In this document: positions 25,466 to 38,600 of the stretch, piece by piece
How positions within the stretch are numbered: position 1 is the first letter of the stretch
How the letters are laid out: each line of letters begins with the position of its first letter
DNA from: Ailurus styani
Lineage: Eukaryota; Chordata; Mammalia; Carnivora; Ailuridae
DNA: 64,000 nt
Reading direction: 5' to 3'
NCBI GenBank assembly: GCA_002007465.1
Contig: LNAC01000230.1
Span: 1,335,520 to 1,399,519 of the forward strand
Made by a program: the position numbers and the translations under genes
The notes under the pieces: generated by a model
The model's input: only the letters and a program-made list of their open reading frames with translations
Told to the model about the DNA's origin: nothing
Database searches by the model: none

Positions 25466-27909
25466 AGTTTATAACAAGTTAGCTGTTTTGGACTTAGAAA
25501 GAAGCGGCACTCATAAACAGGACTTAAGTTTTGATGGTAGAGGAAGTTGCATGGACTCGGGGTCACCACTTTTAATTTATACCATAAGCTTAGAGATGGG
25601 AAAAGATGCTCCTTTGAAGTTGCCTGACCTTGTATGTTTTCATGTGTCCCTCTCCTATTTCCTCAGGACTTGTCAGCCTTCTTCCAGCCACCTGGCCACC
25701 CAGCTTGGTTCTCTGGCAGCCATCTTGTTGCTCGGCCCAAGCTCCTCTCTTTCATTCTCATCGATAAACTTGGGCTTATCCTTTATAATGGCCCTGGACA
25801 ATTCTTGGACCAAGCATCCTGCCCTTGGATTCCTGAGCATCAAGATAGCTCCTATACAATTTCACTCAACTTCCTCTTTAGGCCTGAGGAGTGCTGACGG
25901 GTCCTAACTGCCATCCTTAAAAATCAGTCCACAAACGCAGCACCCACTTGAGGATTATGGTTTGTTGGATATCAGTCAACTGGGGTTTTACCATACAAAA
26001 GTGTTTAATTATCTCAGAAAACCTGGTTTGGAGGAAATGGGCAATGCATCCCAGCTCTGTTCTGATCTCCAGGCCAAACACATTTCAACTACTACTCCTT
26101 CAAAAGAAATTTAATCTGGGCTCGCTACCTTTATTGTCTACGCCATGTTTTAATTTGAAGTCAGAAGAAACAAACTCAAGTTTCATAATCAATTTTCATG
26201 ACCAGTTTTGAAACTGATAAAGAAACAGTGCTAACACATTTATTGAATGTGAAACCTGGTAGGGAAAGGCCAGAGAAACCGTTTTTCCATCCGTTTTTAA
26301 AAAACATATGTTAACACTTACTGACAGCGTTTCTCTGTATGGCTTTTTAAAAACTACACACTGGAATCAGACGAGTAATGCTATAAAACCACGGGGAGTG
26401 GGAAGGGGAAAGAACAGCGAAAGCAGCAGGCCTGTAGGCGAGAGAGGTCCCTATGTCCCTGGGCTCCACACCAGGAGGATAAATGGGGAAATGGGGCGAC
26501 TTGGGCGCGCCAGAACTTGAAAACAGCTTTCTCTCCACGCCATAATGCTACCAACAGGCTAGCCATTGGTAAAGAGTAGGACTTTTTCCCATCTAAATGC
26601 CCTTATTAAACCCCAAGGGGTCATGTTTATATATCAGCATCTCAAGTTTTCAAAGAGGGCCATCTGATTATCTTTCTAAGTATTCTCAAAGTAAAAGAAA
26701 ATGTTATGGCTACGGTCTTGAATGAGAAATGCCAGCGTCAAGCGGGTACCTGTCTTTTCAATAATTACACTAACAGTTTAGTGACCAAGAGAGACAGAGG
26801 TGGCCTGATGATGTCTTTTGACAATGACACTCATCCTCACGTGGTGTTAACATGTTGTTAAGTACTCTTAATATTTACAGCACGTGTGCATGGGCCGGGG
26901 GAGGTGTGGACTGATAAACAGGATATATATGTAAAATATTTTCATCCATCCAGGAAAAGGAGATAAAATCAAGACTGAGCACAATTTTGCACAGTAACTG
27001 GTGGTAAAATGGGTATGATAAATGACATGCTATATAGAGAAAACGTTAGTTCAACTACATTACAAATTAAATACGCTCTCGTGGTCTAGCCTGGGAACCT
27101 AACACCTATTAAATCGGTTATAAGTTTCAAATAACGAATCTCAAGAGCCAACATTTGAAATGCAACCTGTTCTTTAGCTGGGGACTGCCTTATCAGCTAT
27201 ATAAATCTAATTTAGTCCAACTTCTCACCATGGTAACAAGCCCTTTGCAGAAATACTCAAAGACATTTCACATCTCGAAAATTTGCCTTGTACTTCTTCA
27301 CCACACATAATGTCAAGAAAAGCATGCTTCAAAGGTACTATGTAATTAGAATGGCCTTTAAAACAGGCACAAAGGAAATCATTCCTATTAAAATTAAATC
27401 TGCTTCTTAACAATCTTCAAACTGAGTGAAGAGCACCAGAGAAGAGAATCCTGAGGTGTTTTGGACCCCATACTCTATAGTTTTGAAAGTCTATTATCTG
27501 TAACATTGCTTCAGATATGCTTGAAGTGCCTCTCATTGGGCTCACGCGGGTTATTTCTTCACTGTGAACAGACAGCAGCATGCATGCGAGAATTCATGTT
27601 TGGCACAGGGGACTGAAATGGGTTTGGTCATGGCTTTACATGGCTGGACTAAGCCGAAGTGCCAGCTAAGGGATGAAGCCCAGCTTAACACCCATTATAA
27701 ATATAGTAGCTCCTTCTGGGTCATTGCTGCATGCAAACTCAAGAGCTGAGTTTTGCCCTATCTATGTTCCACAGAGCTTCTAGGAATTCTAGTTGTCTCT
27801 GGGAAATCCAGCTTGAAATTTAATTTGAAGTCCAGCATCTGCAAAATCTCTGTGCTTATTCTAAGTGTTCAGATGCCTCCTTTTTATTAGGGGGATTTTA
27901 TTTTTTTTT

Positions 27910-28086
27910 AAAGATTTTATTTATTTATTTCACAGAGGGAGAGAGATCACAAGGAGGCAGAGAGGGGGGGGGGAAGCAGGCTCCCCGCTGAGCAGAGAGC
28001 CCGATGTGGGCCTCGATCCCAGGACCCTGAGATCATGACCTGAGCCGAAAGCAGAGGCTTTAACCCACTGAGCCACCCAGGCGCCC
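27910..28086 (-). mobile_element. Can-SINE, minus strand (young type)
   Basis: A reverse copy, sense with respect to GPC4, in intron 2 and 354 bases beyond the exon 2 donor. A T-rich duplication GGGATTTTATTTTT/GGGATTTATTTTT flanks it. The centre has a G run. Confidence 0.92.
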
Positions 28087-28432
28087 GGGATTTATTTTTT
28101 TTAAGTGACTTGCGTCAACACCACTATTTTGTATTCACCCAAGAAAATAAATGAACGTCTTTTAATTAAACTACTTCAATCTCTTTTTGGGCTCCTTGCA
28201 ACCGTATTTCCATAATGCCTACCATACAGATTCTAGTGCATCCAGAAGGGCCCCAGCAGTGACGCTGGAAGGCTAACTTGCCCTTAGGGTCCAACAAGGA
28301 GAATGTCTTGGGAGAAGAAGAAAACCAATCGTAGACACTGAACTGTCACCTCCAAAACGTGCCTTGCAGAAAAGGTGTCAAAGAAACTCAAGAACAAAGA
28401 ACGTACTGCCGCTTACTTGGACCAAAGTCTCA

Positions 28433-28639
<207 letters not shown>

Positions 28640-28763
28640 TCAAGTCCAAGAAGGAAGAGTTTGGCTTCAGTGCACACACTCTGCTCCATTTCCACCTGCG
28701 AGGTTCCCGCAAAAGCCTAGGCATCGTGTGTATCTGAAAAGTGTTACGAAACCTAAAAACATC

Positions 28764-28848
28764 GAGGCAGCTGGCAGGCTCAGACAGGTAGAGCATGCAA
28801 CGCCTGATCTCAGGGTCGTGGGTTCAAGCCCCATGTCGGGGGATAAAT
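28764..28848 (+). mobile_element. Short tRNA-like SINE lacking the CT-rich body
   Basis: An 80-base tRNA-like unit with an A-box-like CTCAGACAGGTAGAGCATG and a B-box-like GGGTTCAAGCC, followed directly by a short AT tail with no CT tract. The duplication ACCTAAAAACATC/AACTAAAAGCATCC flanks it. It sits about 165 bases upstream of the exon 2 acceptor, antisense to GPC4. It is a tRNA-Lys-related SINE form or relic, not a functional tRNA gene. Confidence 0.7.
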
Positions 28849-29143
28849 AAACTAAAAGCATCCATTCCCTTACAGGAGAGCTAAAATAATAAAGCCACCT
28901 ACAAAAGACAAAAGAACGTGCGAATCAAGAAGATCGCTACACCACGGGAAAATCGGTGTGGCCAATAAACAGTATCATTCAAGATCAACCCAGGCTTTTT
29001 TTTTTTTTAAAGAAATTATTCAAGATTCTATGCTAAATACTGTACAAGTCATACAAATGACACGTAAGGTTTCTAGCTTTTGGGAGTTTACATTCCAAGA
29101 GAGGGTACCCTTAATGAAGACGGATTTATAAAATACATGACAG

Positions 29144-29311
29144 GGTGCCCGGGTGGCTCAGTTGGTTAAGCGTTTGCCTTTGGCTCAGGTCATGATCCCA
29201 GGTCCTGGGATCAAGTCTCGCGTCGGGATCCTTGCTCAGCAGGGGAGCCTGCTTCTCCCCCTCTCTCTCTCCCTCTGTGCTTCCCCTCCCCCCAGTAAAT
29301 AAAATAAAAAG
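29144..29311 (+). mobile_element. Can-SINE, plus strand
   Basis: The head GGTGCCCGGGTGGCTCAGTT is followed by a CT tract and an AATAAAAT tail. The perfect 15-base duplication TAAAATACATGACAG is at 29129-29143 and 29312-29326. It is antisense to GPC4, about 540 bases upstream of exon 2. Confidence 0.93.
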
Positions 29312-31168
29312 TAAAATACATGACAGCCAAATACATGATGAGCAGATACACCAGCAGTAGATTTCAAGAGGTTGTCGGCCAAGAGGAAACAATGGGAGCT
29401 CACGCTGGATAATTTCAGGCTATGGTAAGTCACAAAGGGTAATGGCAAATGATCCTCAAATTTCAGATTTTCTCCTTCAGCATCTCCTGTGCAGTTGTCA
29501 GACACTATCTGACCTTATAACAGTGGGACATGTGGCCACTCATCCCAACACAGACTAATGGCTTCCAATAAATGTCGTCTTCACACAGTGATGTAGTCCC
29601 AGGAGTTAGGAGAAATTCCAGAAGATGCATCACTCCATAGCAGCTCAACCCACAAGGTATCTCCCTCCCTCTACACTTACTACACTCTGCTTGTGGCTAC
29701 GACAGGAAGGTTTGGAGGGCTATTTTTTTTTTAATAAATCCCAAAGTTCACCCACACCTTGTTCCTCCTGCCACAGAACACAACTGTGCTTTGCAGAGAC
29801 CACACCTCTCCCTCATAATGACCAAGAGATCAGGTGCCACTGAAACCTGCACCCCGACAGTTCTTACCCCTTGAGTCACACCACCATGAATTGGTGCGAT
29901 CTAATTTTTACAGACGTTTACAAGGATTCCCAGCCACTGTTCCTTCTGCTACTGTCATCCACGTTCCACGTAAGACAAGGGTCTGAAGACAAATCAAGAG
30001 CTTGAGGACTCAGGAATTAAGTATGTTCAAGACATATGCACCTGTCTACCGTAAGTGTATGCAATAAATAAAGGGTTAGAGAATGAGGAGCCAGTCAAAC
30101 ACCAATCACAGGAAATGAACTGGGCCATGAGCTGGTCATTGCTGCTTCTTCACTGGGTGTGCTTGGAAAATAACCTTGATCTAAGATAGATACCGCAGTG
30201 GCTTTGGAGAGGTGGGGTACTGCAGATAAAACAGACTTAAGCAACCTAACTTGACTAAACTAGGATTGTCTACGGCATGTATGCAAATAATTACATAATC
30301 GTATGTATGCCTGATCATCCTTCCTTCCCAGCAATTAAAAAGTGGGGAGAATGTTGCTGCCACACAAAAAGGGGGGTACAGTAACCAAGGATTATTTAGG
30401 AAAGGGGGGAGGGAAATAATCTTCAAACAACTTCTTCATTCAGGAACTGCTAAAAGTCTCCTTTGGCATTCTTGAAACCCTTGGTCAACAGATCAATCTA
30501 AGCAAAAAAAAGGGGGGGAAGGGGTAAGAATTTAGGAGTTGTGAAGCTGCACAGTGTCTCAGATCTCATTAGCCAAAGAAGCGGGTTGCTAAGGCTCAGT
30601 TTTCTGCAAACACCTTTGTTACAACCAAAAACAAAACTCCCTCTTCACTGGCTTAACAAGTTCACAGCAGGCCCTTGGTACTGAGACACATAATTAACAG
30701 AGAGACATCCAGTTGTCTCCAGGCTTCAGGGTTGAGGATTTCCCCCAATACGGTCTTAACACGGGAAAGAATACGAAGACCCTCAGCTTGAACAGCACTT
30801 GCTGCAGTTGTGTTAAATAATCCATCACACCCACACCCCACATAGAAAATTAATTGGAACGCTCAGAGTGAGAGCTTAAGATACTCAGGGCTATTTAAAT
30901 GAATTATAGTAAGGGAGCAGCTACTTTTTAAGATTGTCACAGGCTAAAATTCATCACATGCTGGTTTTCAAACGCCTGCAAAGATTCCACTGGGGTGTAC
31001 GCTGAATTTCCAAGGCAAAACAATTCATGAGTTTGGAAAATAATCTACATTCACCGAATCTTACCAGGGTTCATGTATATAATAAACCAAGAGGCCACTT
31101 AATGGATGCCGTCAAAACAGGTTTCTAAATCCAAGGAAAAGCACACCTTCTTCCCACTCCTAAAGCAT

Positions 31169-31188
31169 ACACACACACACACACACAC
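31169..31188. repeat. (CA)10 microsatellite
   Basis: A short uninterrupted AC repeat. Confidence 0.9.
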
Positions 31189-31417
31189 AAACTTGAAGCC
31201 AGAAACTTCAGAGACAGCAGGAAAGAATAATTTTCTATACTTAAGAAGGTGCTAGACATTGAGGGGTATAAACTGACCCACAGGAATTTTACACTAAGGA
31301 GACACCTTTCAAAAATGGGTAATGGCCATAAAAGTGACCAGTAACCTGCCGAAGGCAGAGAGCACCATTCCCACAGACACGTGTGTCCACCAGAGCAACT
31401 AAAAGGCCCACCGTGTC

Positions 31418-31600
31418 GGGGCACCTGGGTGGCTCATTCGGTTGGGCAGCCGACTCTTGATTTCGGTTCAGGTCATGATCTTGGGGCCATGGGATCGAGT
31501 CCCACGTCAGTCTCTGCACAGGGTCCGCTTGTCCCCCTCCCTCTCCCCACTTGCGTGCATGCTCTCTCTCACAAATAAATAAATAAAAATCTTTAAATAA
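31418..31600 (+). mobile_element. Can-SINE, plus strand (older)
   Basis: The head GGGGCACCTGGGTGGCTCAT is followed by CCGACTCTTGATTTCGG, a CT-rich tract and an AAATAAATAAATAAAAATC tail. It is the GTC-GACTCTTG subtype, diverged. Confidence 0.9.
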
Positions 31601-32196
31601 ATAGTCCAGCACAGCCAGTGTACTCTGCCCTGTTTCATAGCCATCAGGGGCCCTTAGCAGGACCTTCTGGATTATACTGGAACACTGAAGTACGTATTTG
31701 TTTTGGCAATACCTAATACAAGAGAGTCTGCTTTCATTTTAGAGAGAAGGTCTTTCCAGGAAGACTTTGTCTAATGGTAAAAGGCTTGCCTTGTGTAAAG
31801 GACGACGACAGGGTAGACACTGGGCTAATGCTGCCTCTGGTAAAGTCATCTTCCTCTCGGCGTCAAGAAGCCCACTCCGACGGCCCACTTTTGCCCTTCT
31901 AGCCTGGAACACACCACTTACTCTGTCTGCATTTCTAGAAAGCATTACTTGAAAATGTCATCTGACGTTGTTGCCCAAAGCCCTGCCTGAGACACACGCC
32001 GTCCAAGACACACTTGTGGATTAAATCCTAAGACGCAGCTACAATACTGGGTGTTCAGTGCCGCAACCAGTTTCGGCTGATGGGAAGGAAGGAGGAGGAG
32101 GAAGGAAGGGGTCAGTCTTGGAGCATCTGGACATGGAATCCGAGGTCCACATTCTGGTAAGAACTAAAGCAAGTCATTTGGTTTTTAAAACTTCAA

Positions 32197-32399
32197 GGTG
32201 TCTGGGTGGCACAGTCGGTTAAGCGCCCCACTCTTGGTTTCAGCTCGGGTTGCGATCTCAGGATCTTGGGACCCCGTCTTAAGCTCCATGCTCCACACAG
32301 AGTCTGCTTGTGATCTTCTCTCTCCCTCTCTGCCCCTAGCTACCCCACCCCCCATGTAGTAGCTCCTGCTAAAAGAAATAAATCTTTAAAAAATCAAAC
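32197..32399 (+). mobile_element. Can-SINE, plus strand (older)
   Basis: The head is GGTGTCTGGGTGGCACAGTC, the body is diverged, and an AAATAAATC tail closes it. The duplication AAAACTTCAA/AAAACTTGAC is partial. Confidence 0.88.
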
Positions 32400-32416
32400 A
32401 AAACTTGACTATTTCT

Positions 32417-32460
32417 GGGGCACCTGGCTGGCTCGGTCAGAAGAGCACGCTTGATCTTGA
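32417..32460 (+). mobile_element. Head-only Can-SINE fragment with target duplication
   Basis: Only the first 43 or so bases of a Can-SINE (GGGGCACCTGGCTGGCTCGG onward to TTGATCTTG) are present. They are flanked by ACTTGACTATTTCT (32403-32416) and ACTTGAATATTTCT (32461-32474), which differ at one base. The 3' part and A tail are missing. Confidence 0.75.
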
Positions 32461-32818
32461 ACTTGAATATTTCTACTTTAAGTGCCCAAAATGGTTTATA
32501 TTAAAAGGGCACACGTATTATTTTAACATTCTCTTTGTCTGCAACTGCTCCTAAAATGCTGTGTCTGAAGGACAAACGCCTTTTCTTTCTAGAGATCTCC
32601 CTTCTAAACCTGGTGATCCTTTCTCACTTAGGAAAGATGGAGCAATGTTTGCTTTGGGCTGACAGAGTGAGCATGGGGGTGAGGACCTGATACGTTGGAC
32701 GTGATACCAACAGGTGTGCAGACAGTGCAGGGGTAAGTACGGGGCATGTGCCCTTTCTTCTTTTTAAAGGGCCCTAGGTAATTCTGCTAAAGACCCTAGG
32801 TAAGAATTAGTACCTGAA

Positions 32819-33000
32819 GGGGCGCCTGGGTGGCTCAGTGGGTTAAGCCTCTGCCTTGGGCTCAGGTCATGACCTCAGGGTCCTGGGATCAAGCCCCACA
32901 TCGGGCTCCCTGCTCGGTGGGGAGCCTGCTTCCCCGTCTCTCTCTGCCTGCCTCTCTGCCTACTTGTGATCTCTCTGTCAAATAAATCTTAAAAAAAAAA
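32819..33000 (+). mobile_element. Can-SINE, plus strand (young type)
   Basis: A full-length copy with an A tail. The duplication AATTAGTACCTGAA is at 32805-32818 and 33001-33014. Confidence 0.94.
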
Positions 33001-34599
33001 AATTAGTACCTGAAAGGTTTAAGTAGTAGAGCCACGGAAGAGCTGGCAATAGTCGTGAACCGGTTAGTCCAAACACTCAGGTGAACAGCGGGTCACGATC
33101 TACAGCTGTTCTTCGTTGCCTCGGTTTCCCTAGCTCAACCTCCTCGTTCCGTGACCCTTGCTGGGTGCCGGCTTCCCTCCGCATATCTATTCCTGGCTCT
33201 TTTCACTCCTTTCCTCCTCCCGGACTGTTGTGCCTCACCCTCCTGTGCAGCTTCAGACTGCACCGAATATGAACCTGGAGGCTTTTTTCTTTTTGTTTTA
33301 ATTTGTTGTACCTACTTAGAGCTCCCTGATCTTCAGTTAAAAAGCAGGTACATTGAATGCTTTATGGTTTTCTAAGGAAGCACCTAAATTAAGTTGCTTT
33401 TCGTACATGGCCCTTGATTAGTTTTTTTCTTTGTGGGTCAGCGGCCTTCTAAAGAAACAAGGCCCCCTAGCCCTGTCCTCGGAGGCTTGGATGAGATTCA
33501 ATGAAGCGTGCTTTTAAAGCTTAACTCTATGTCATTAAAAACAAAAACAACAACAAAAAAATCACTCGAAAGAGCCAACCTTTTTTTCAGTCACACCACT
33601 TCTATGTAATTTCTCTGTAGTCCTCATGTCAGTGCCTTAGTTTTCAAAGCTGAACAAAGACAATCACGATAAATTACTACTCGATCCTGCTGAGCACGTA
33701 TTGGTTCGTTTGGGGAAGCTCTTCAAATCCATAGTGAAAGAAGTAGGCCCTGAGGATAAGGAATCTAGTCCATCCTTTATCAGGACTCGGTGGCAAACAA
33801 TGTGTGGACACGTGCTTTCTCGTGTTATCTGGCTCACTTCCTCTCAGCAAAGCTTGGCTCTGAGGTACGGATGGGGTGCAGCCAACATCTGTGGATTTTT
33901 GGTTGCTCATACCCGCTTCCCTCTAGAAAGTTCCCAGGCCAGCTCTCTGCTTATATTTACTACCAGCTTGACTATTTTTAACTCTATCTTACAACCGCTT
34001 TCTAGGTCTTTCTCAGAAAATGCATTTTGAAGTCCGACAAGATGCCAAGAAAATGTCTCTCCGATTCTCACATATTTGGGGGGAATGGTGATAGAAGAAA
34101 ACTTGTACCACCACTGAGGGGTTAGTTTTCTGTATCTGTAGGAGATGCTAGTCTTTAGTGCCCCCGAGTTCGAAATGGAGGGAACAGCAGCTGGAAACCT
34201 TTCCTGGACACGGCGGCAGAGAACCCGGGCACCAGCACGATTTGTAGGACAGACATTCTCTGTACCCCAACTGGTTTTTACCCATAAAACCACCCAATGC
34301 CGTTGGTAAATAACAGAGACACAAATTGCCCCCTAAGGGTAAGGGCTGCAGTAGGGAACATCTGAGAAGAACAGACTGGAAAGCACTTTGTAAATTGCAA
34401 ATGCAAGAAGACTATAATTTGACATTGCTCGTTCTTGCCGAAACACAGTGCCTGCCTCGCTTGGGTTCTGAAGAAAACTTAGCTCTTCACAAGGGCTCTT
34501 TAGGAAGGGAGTTTAGACGGTTGCAAACACTCAACGCGATGTGGATCTTTCGTGCTGCAAGGCTAATAATGGTCGTCTCGGGATAAAAAGACTGATGTG

Positions 34600-34700
34600 G
34601 GAAGTCAGGCCCTGGGTTTGAGTCGCAGCTGGACGTGACTCACTGCAGGCTCTGGGGAAAGTCGCTTACCCACCAGAGCCTTACAAAGCCCTTTGTAAAC
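34600..34700 (+). repeat. MIR-like fragment
   Basis: CCCTGGGTTTGAGTCGCAGC followed by a GGGGAAAGTCGCTTACCCAC segment resembles the 5' half of MIR in sense orientation. It is diverged. Confidence 0.5.
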
Positions 34701-35109
34701 AAGGAAGCATTCTGTAAATGCAAAAAGTGCAATGAGGAAACGCAGAAAGAAAGAAGGTCTATTCTACCCTGAGAAGTTACTGAAGTCATCCAGGAAGAGG
34801 CTTTGCCAACAACTTGTACTAGAGCCGAGGGAAGAGGAGCGGGGAGGGCAGCACCTTCTCTCCTCGGGCTAATCCAGGAAACTTTCTTATTCGAGGGTGG
34901 ATGGGAGGGGAGCCAAGACGGCCAGACAAGAGGTGCTGAACGGCGCACGTGAGAGCGAACTGATGAAAACGAAAACACAAGACATCTCGAGGGCCATCAA
35001 AAGCCAAGCTGCGGGAGCTTAAGGAGACACGGACGATGCATGAAGACGTGGCGTCCCGGATGGGTCTCTGGACCAGAAAAAGACGTCGGGGAACAGCTAA
35101 GGAAATCAC

Positions 35110-35600
35110 ACCAAGACTCGTATGTAACTGTTTCTAGCAGCAGCATCCTAATAGCCAAACGTCCATCTGCGGGGATAAGCAAAACGGGGCCTATCTGCAC
35201 GATGGACCATTCCGCTAGGAGGTGGCATGAAGCCCTGAGACGTGTTAAAACATAGCTGGACCTCAAAAACAAAACAAAACCCCAAAAACTATGCTAAGTG
35301 AGAGAGCCAGCCACCGAAGTCCACATATTGTATGACTCCATTTATATGAAATGTACAGCACAGGTCAATTTACAGAGACGGAAAAGAGGGTAGTGGGTTG
35401 CCTAGAGGAATGGGAAGAAAGGGGAGGTTGCAGCTAAAATGTAGGGGATTCCTTTCTGGGATGATGAAAATGCTCGAAAATTGATTTTGGTGATGAATCC
35501 ATAATTCTGTGAGTATATTAAAAAGCCCCTGTACACTTTAAATGGGCAAATCGTTTAGGATATGAATTATATCTCAATAAAAGCATTAGTAAAATAAAAA
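35110..35600 (+). repeat. Ancient L1 (L1M-type) 3' end
   Basis: Contains the antique L1 3' pattern GAGAGAGCCAGCCACCGAAG with ATATTGTATGACTCCATTTA, then TTTCTGGGATGATGAAAATG, CTGTACACTTTAAATGGGC and ATATCTCAATAAAAGC. It is sense on the plus strand (antisense to GPC4) and heavily diverged. Confidence 0.8.
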
Positions 35601-38600
35601 AAACTATGAATATCAGAATTAGATGGGGACTTCAAAGAGTAATAAGGCAGCCACACTGGTTTATCGACTGTGACAATGCACCACACCAAGGTAAGATGCT
35701 AATGATTGGAAAACTGTGCTAGCCTCCCAACTTCTGTAAATCTGAAACTCTTCTAGCATAAAAAGCTTCTTACTATTTTTTAAAAGCAAACTTCAGTTTT
35801 CAAAGGGAAAAGGGGTAAATATGTGTGGGGGAAGCTTTCATCAGGCTTTTTAAAAAAAATAAATACTTGGTGTAATTTTACTAGTCGGAGCTACATTAAG
35901 CTATTATTTGCTGGAGGTCATTTCCCTAATCCCTCAATTGCTACTCTACTCTTCTCCTAAATTTTATGTGTTCCCAAAGTAAAACAATTCCTTGCCGTCG
36001 CTCTCAAGAGTTACCAAAATGGTTTCTGCTCACTTTCTGGATCTAAATCCATGAAGCCACAAAGTGAGCTAAAAAGCAGGTTGCTGTGTAACTCCAGTGC
36101 CTCCAAGCTACCTAAGAACCCCTGGAGGAATACACAATGTTCTGCTTCACGGGAACAATGAAAGAAAATCTCTGAAGGGTTTTAATATTCCCAGGGGGGC
36201 GGGGAGAGCATATACATTAATCCACCCGCCCCTTTGCAAAAAGGAGTGGAATTACCGCATGGGATGTGCAAGGCACACCGAAAGCCTTAAGTCATTTGAC
36301 CTAAGCCTTAATAAGAAAGCACATAAATTATAGTTATTATGCAGATGTAGCATTTGAGATCACCTACCAATCAGTAGGAGAAATGCAGCTAGTTAGTATT
36401 TTGCAAAACCTTGCCAAAATACAGCTCTGGAGGGCTTAAGACTACCAATTATTTTGAGGTCCACTAATCCTGCAAGGTAGGCTAGAGAAGGCCAATCAGA
36501 AACACGTACATTTTGAAACTCAGTTGTATTATATTTTTCCAAGAATACCTTCCTGTAAGTATAGTTGGAAGAGTTAGGGTTGCTACTTCCAAACTGCACG
36601 CATCATTCCAATGAGCTTGCAACAGCTTTCAAATCCACTCCAGATAGAAATCAAGCAGGGTTTTTAGTGCTCTTTAAATGATAAGCAAAATATGAAGCGA
36701 AGTTTCTATCTGGCAATCTTGGAACCTCCTTTTAGTAGTAATAAACCAAAGGTTTCCTAAAGTAAGGCAGTTATCAGCCCCAGGGAGCGAGCAAGATTTT
36801 GCACGTTTACAGCCCCTTTGTTCAAGGGAATAGTACTACTGGTGATTAACCCAAAACTCCTCAATGACTTGGAGGCTCTGATGCCCACTACCTAAGCAGT
36901 CGGTGCTAATGAAGGCTCACAGGACGGTGGTGGGGACTCTTGGGGGGCCGGCTAGGGGCAGGCAGGAAAAGTCGGAGCTCTCTCGCTTTACCACTGACAT
37001 AAGAGAGCTCTCCTGTCCAAGCTTCAGGTGCACGTGCCTTGTGCAGCATCAATTCAGAGTTTCTCTCCAATACTAATTTACAATCTTCACTGGGCTCCTA
37101 ATTTAACAGAATGCCTGGAGGTAAAAGATTCCGAATGCCTCAGTTACGTATTCAGCGACCCATAAAAAAGTAGCCTAGAGACAAAATCCCATTCATTGGC
37201 TAGAACATTCCATCCTCTGACACCCAACAGTATACTTCTGGATCACAATCCCTGGCAGACAGAGGCCTCGGTAGGGTCATCTCTAAGACAGCTCTTCAGG
37301 CCAGGCTTGGAGGGCCACAGGGATTCCCAGGGTGGGGGAATGCTGGCCACCAGCATCTCGCTCTTTCTCTGCACACCCCCTAGTATGCAGAAGTCTTGAT
37401 GGTTGCCCCTGTGAGCAGTCTCCTGTGGGCACTTTAGACTACAGAGAAAGTGGATGAGGCAAAGCGTCCTTGGAAAAACAGGGAGTGATTTTCCTTATTA
37501 TCTCTCATCTGTCCAGGAACCCCCAGGAGCCCCGTTCTCAGATAACCTGCCAAAGCTATTTAGGTTAAGTAGCAAGATCCGAAAGAGTCGGCAGCTGAGT
37601 CCGAGTTTATCACAGGTGTAGCAGAAAATGCAGCTGGTAGATGGGCAAGTTCACAGACTGACACTTACCCCAATGCAAATACCAATACCTTCCAATTCAT
37701 ATTCGCTACATGGGTCGTGCGGGTCACGAACATATTTTAAAGTAGCTTCTCTTTTTTTCATAATTGTTTTCAGCTTGGGTGCCTAGGAAAATAAAAACCC
37801 TCAACTTTCTTTCACTCTCTTTCACGATACACCTAAAATTCCTCCCTCCAACAAAATAGGGTGAGGATAGGTTTTCGGTAAACGTACTTTCTAGGAAAAA
37901 CATACCCACAGGACAACATATTCATTAATCAGGAATCCTCCCAAAGATATTCCTCCAAATGGCTATCTAGAAAGCTTTTACACTAAGTGAGAGCAAACTC
38001 CGCTGCCTCACATAAAGAAAAATGATTCCCAACATCAGATTTCACGCCACAGGAACCGTTCTTCAAAACTCTAGCCAGGCGTCAATAAAATGGTGAAGAG
38101 GCAAGAAACATCTACATTTTCAGTGTTTGTACTTCATGGCGTCACTTAAAATCCACTTTCACAAAATTCTTGCTCAAGGTCACAGTGACTTACAGCTTAC
38201 TCTGATAACAGCTCTGCACTGAAGGACTCTTAACTAGTCTCCATTCCGCACACACGGACACGAGCCACAGCTGAACAGGGGTCAACTTCTATAACACGAG
38301 AGGAAAATTCTGGAGGTAGATGGAGGCACAGGTAGATGGAGGAGGGGCAGAGTCCTCCTTTTACCAGGCTGAGTCTCTCCAACCCTCAAAAATCTTCTCT
38401 TCTCACCATTGTCCAATACTCTAAGACCTAAAACTTTTTGTTGACGAACGTTTTCAGAGTATACTTCTCCCTGCTTACCTTGGCACCACTCGATTCCCCA
38501 TTTCAGAGTCTTTCCTTTAGGAGCAGATCTGTCGATTTAATTGCACTTGATTTGTTCCTTCCTTAGGATTAGAAAATCCAGTTTCTTTGTCACTTCTGGA

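Noticed and set aside
25425..25907. 160-codon plus-strand open frame
   Set aside because: It begins inside the tail of a Can-SINE and has no recognisable family. It is most likely a chance frame.
28764..28848. tRNA gene
   Set aside because: The A- and B-box-like motifs belong to a SINE with target duplications. The cloverleaf is not intact.
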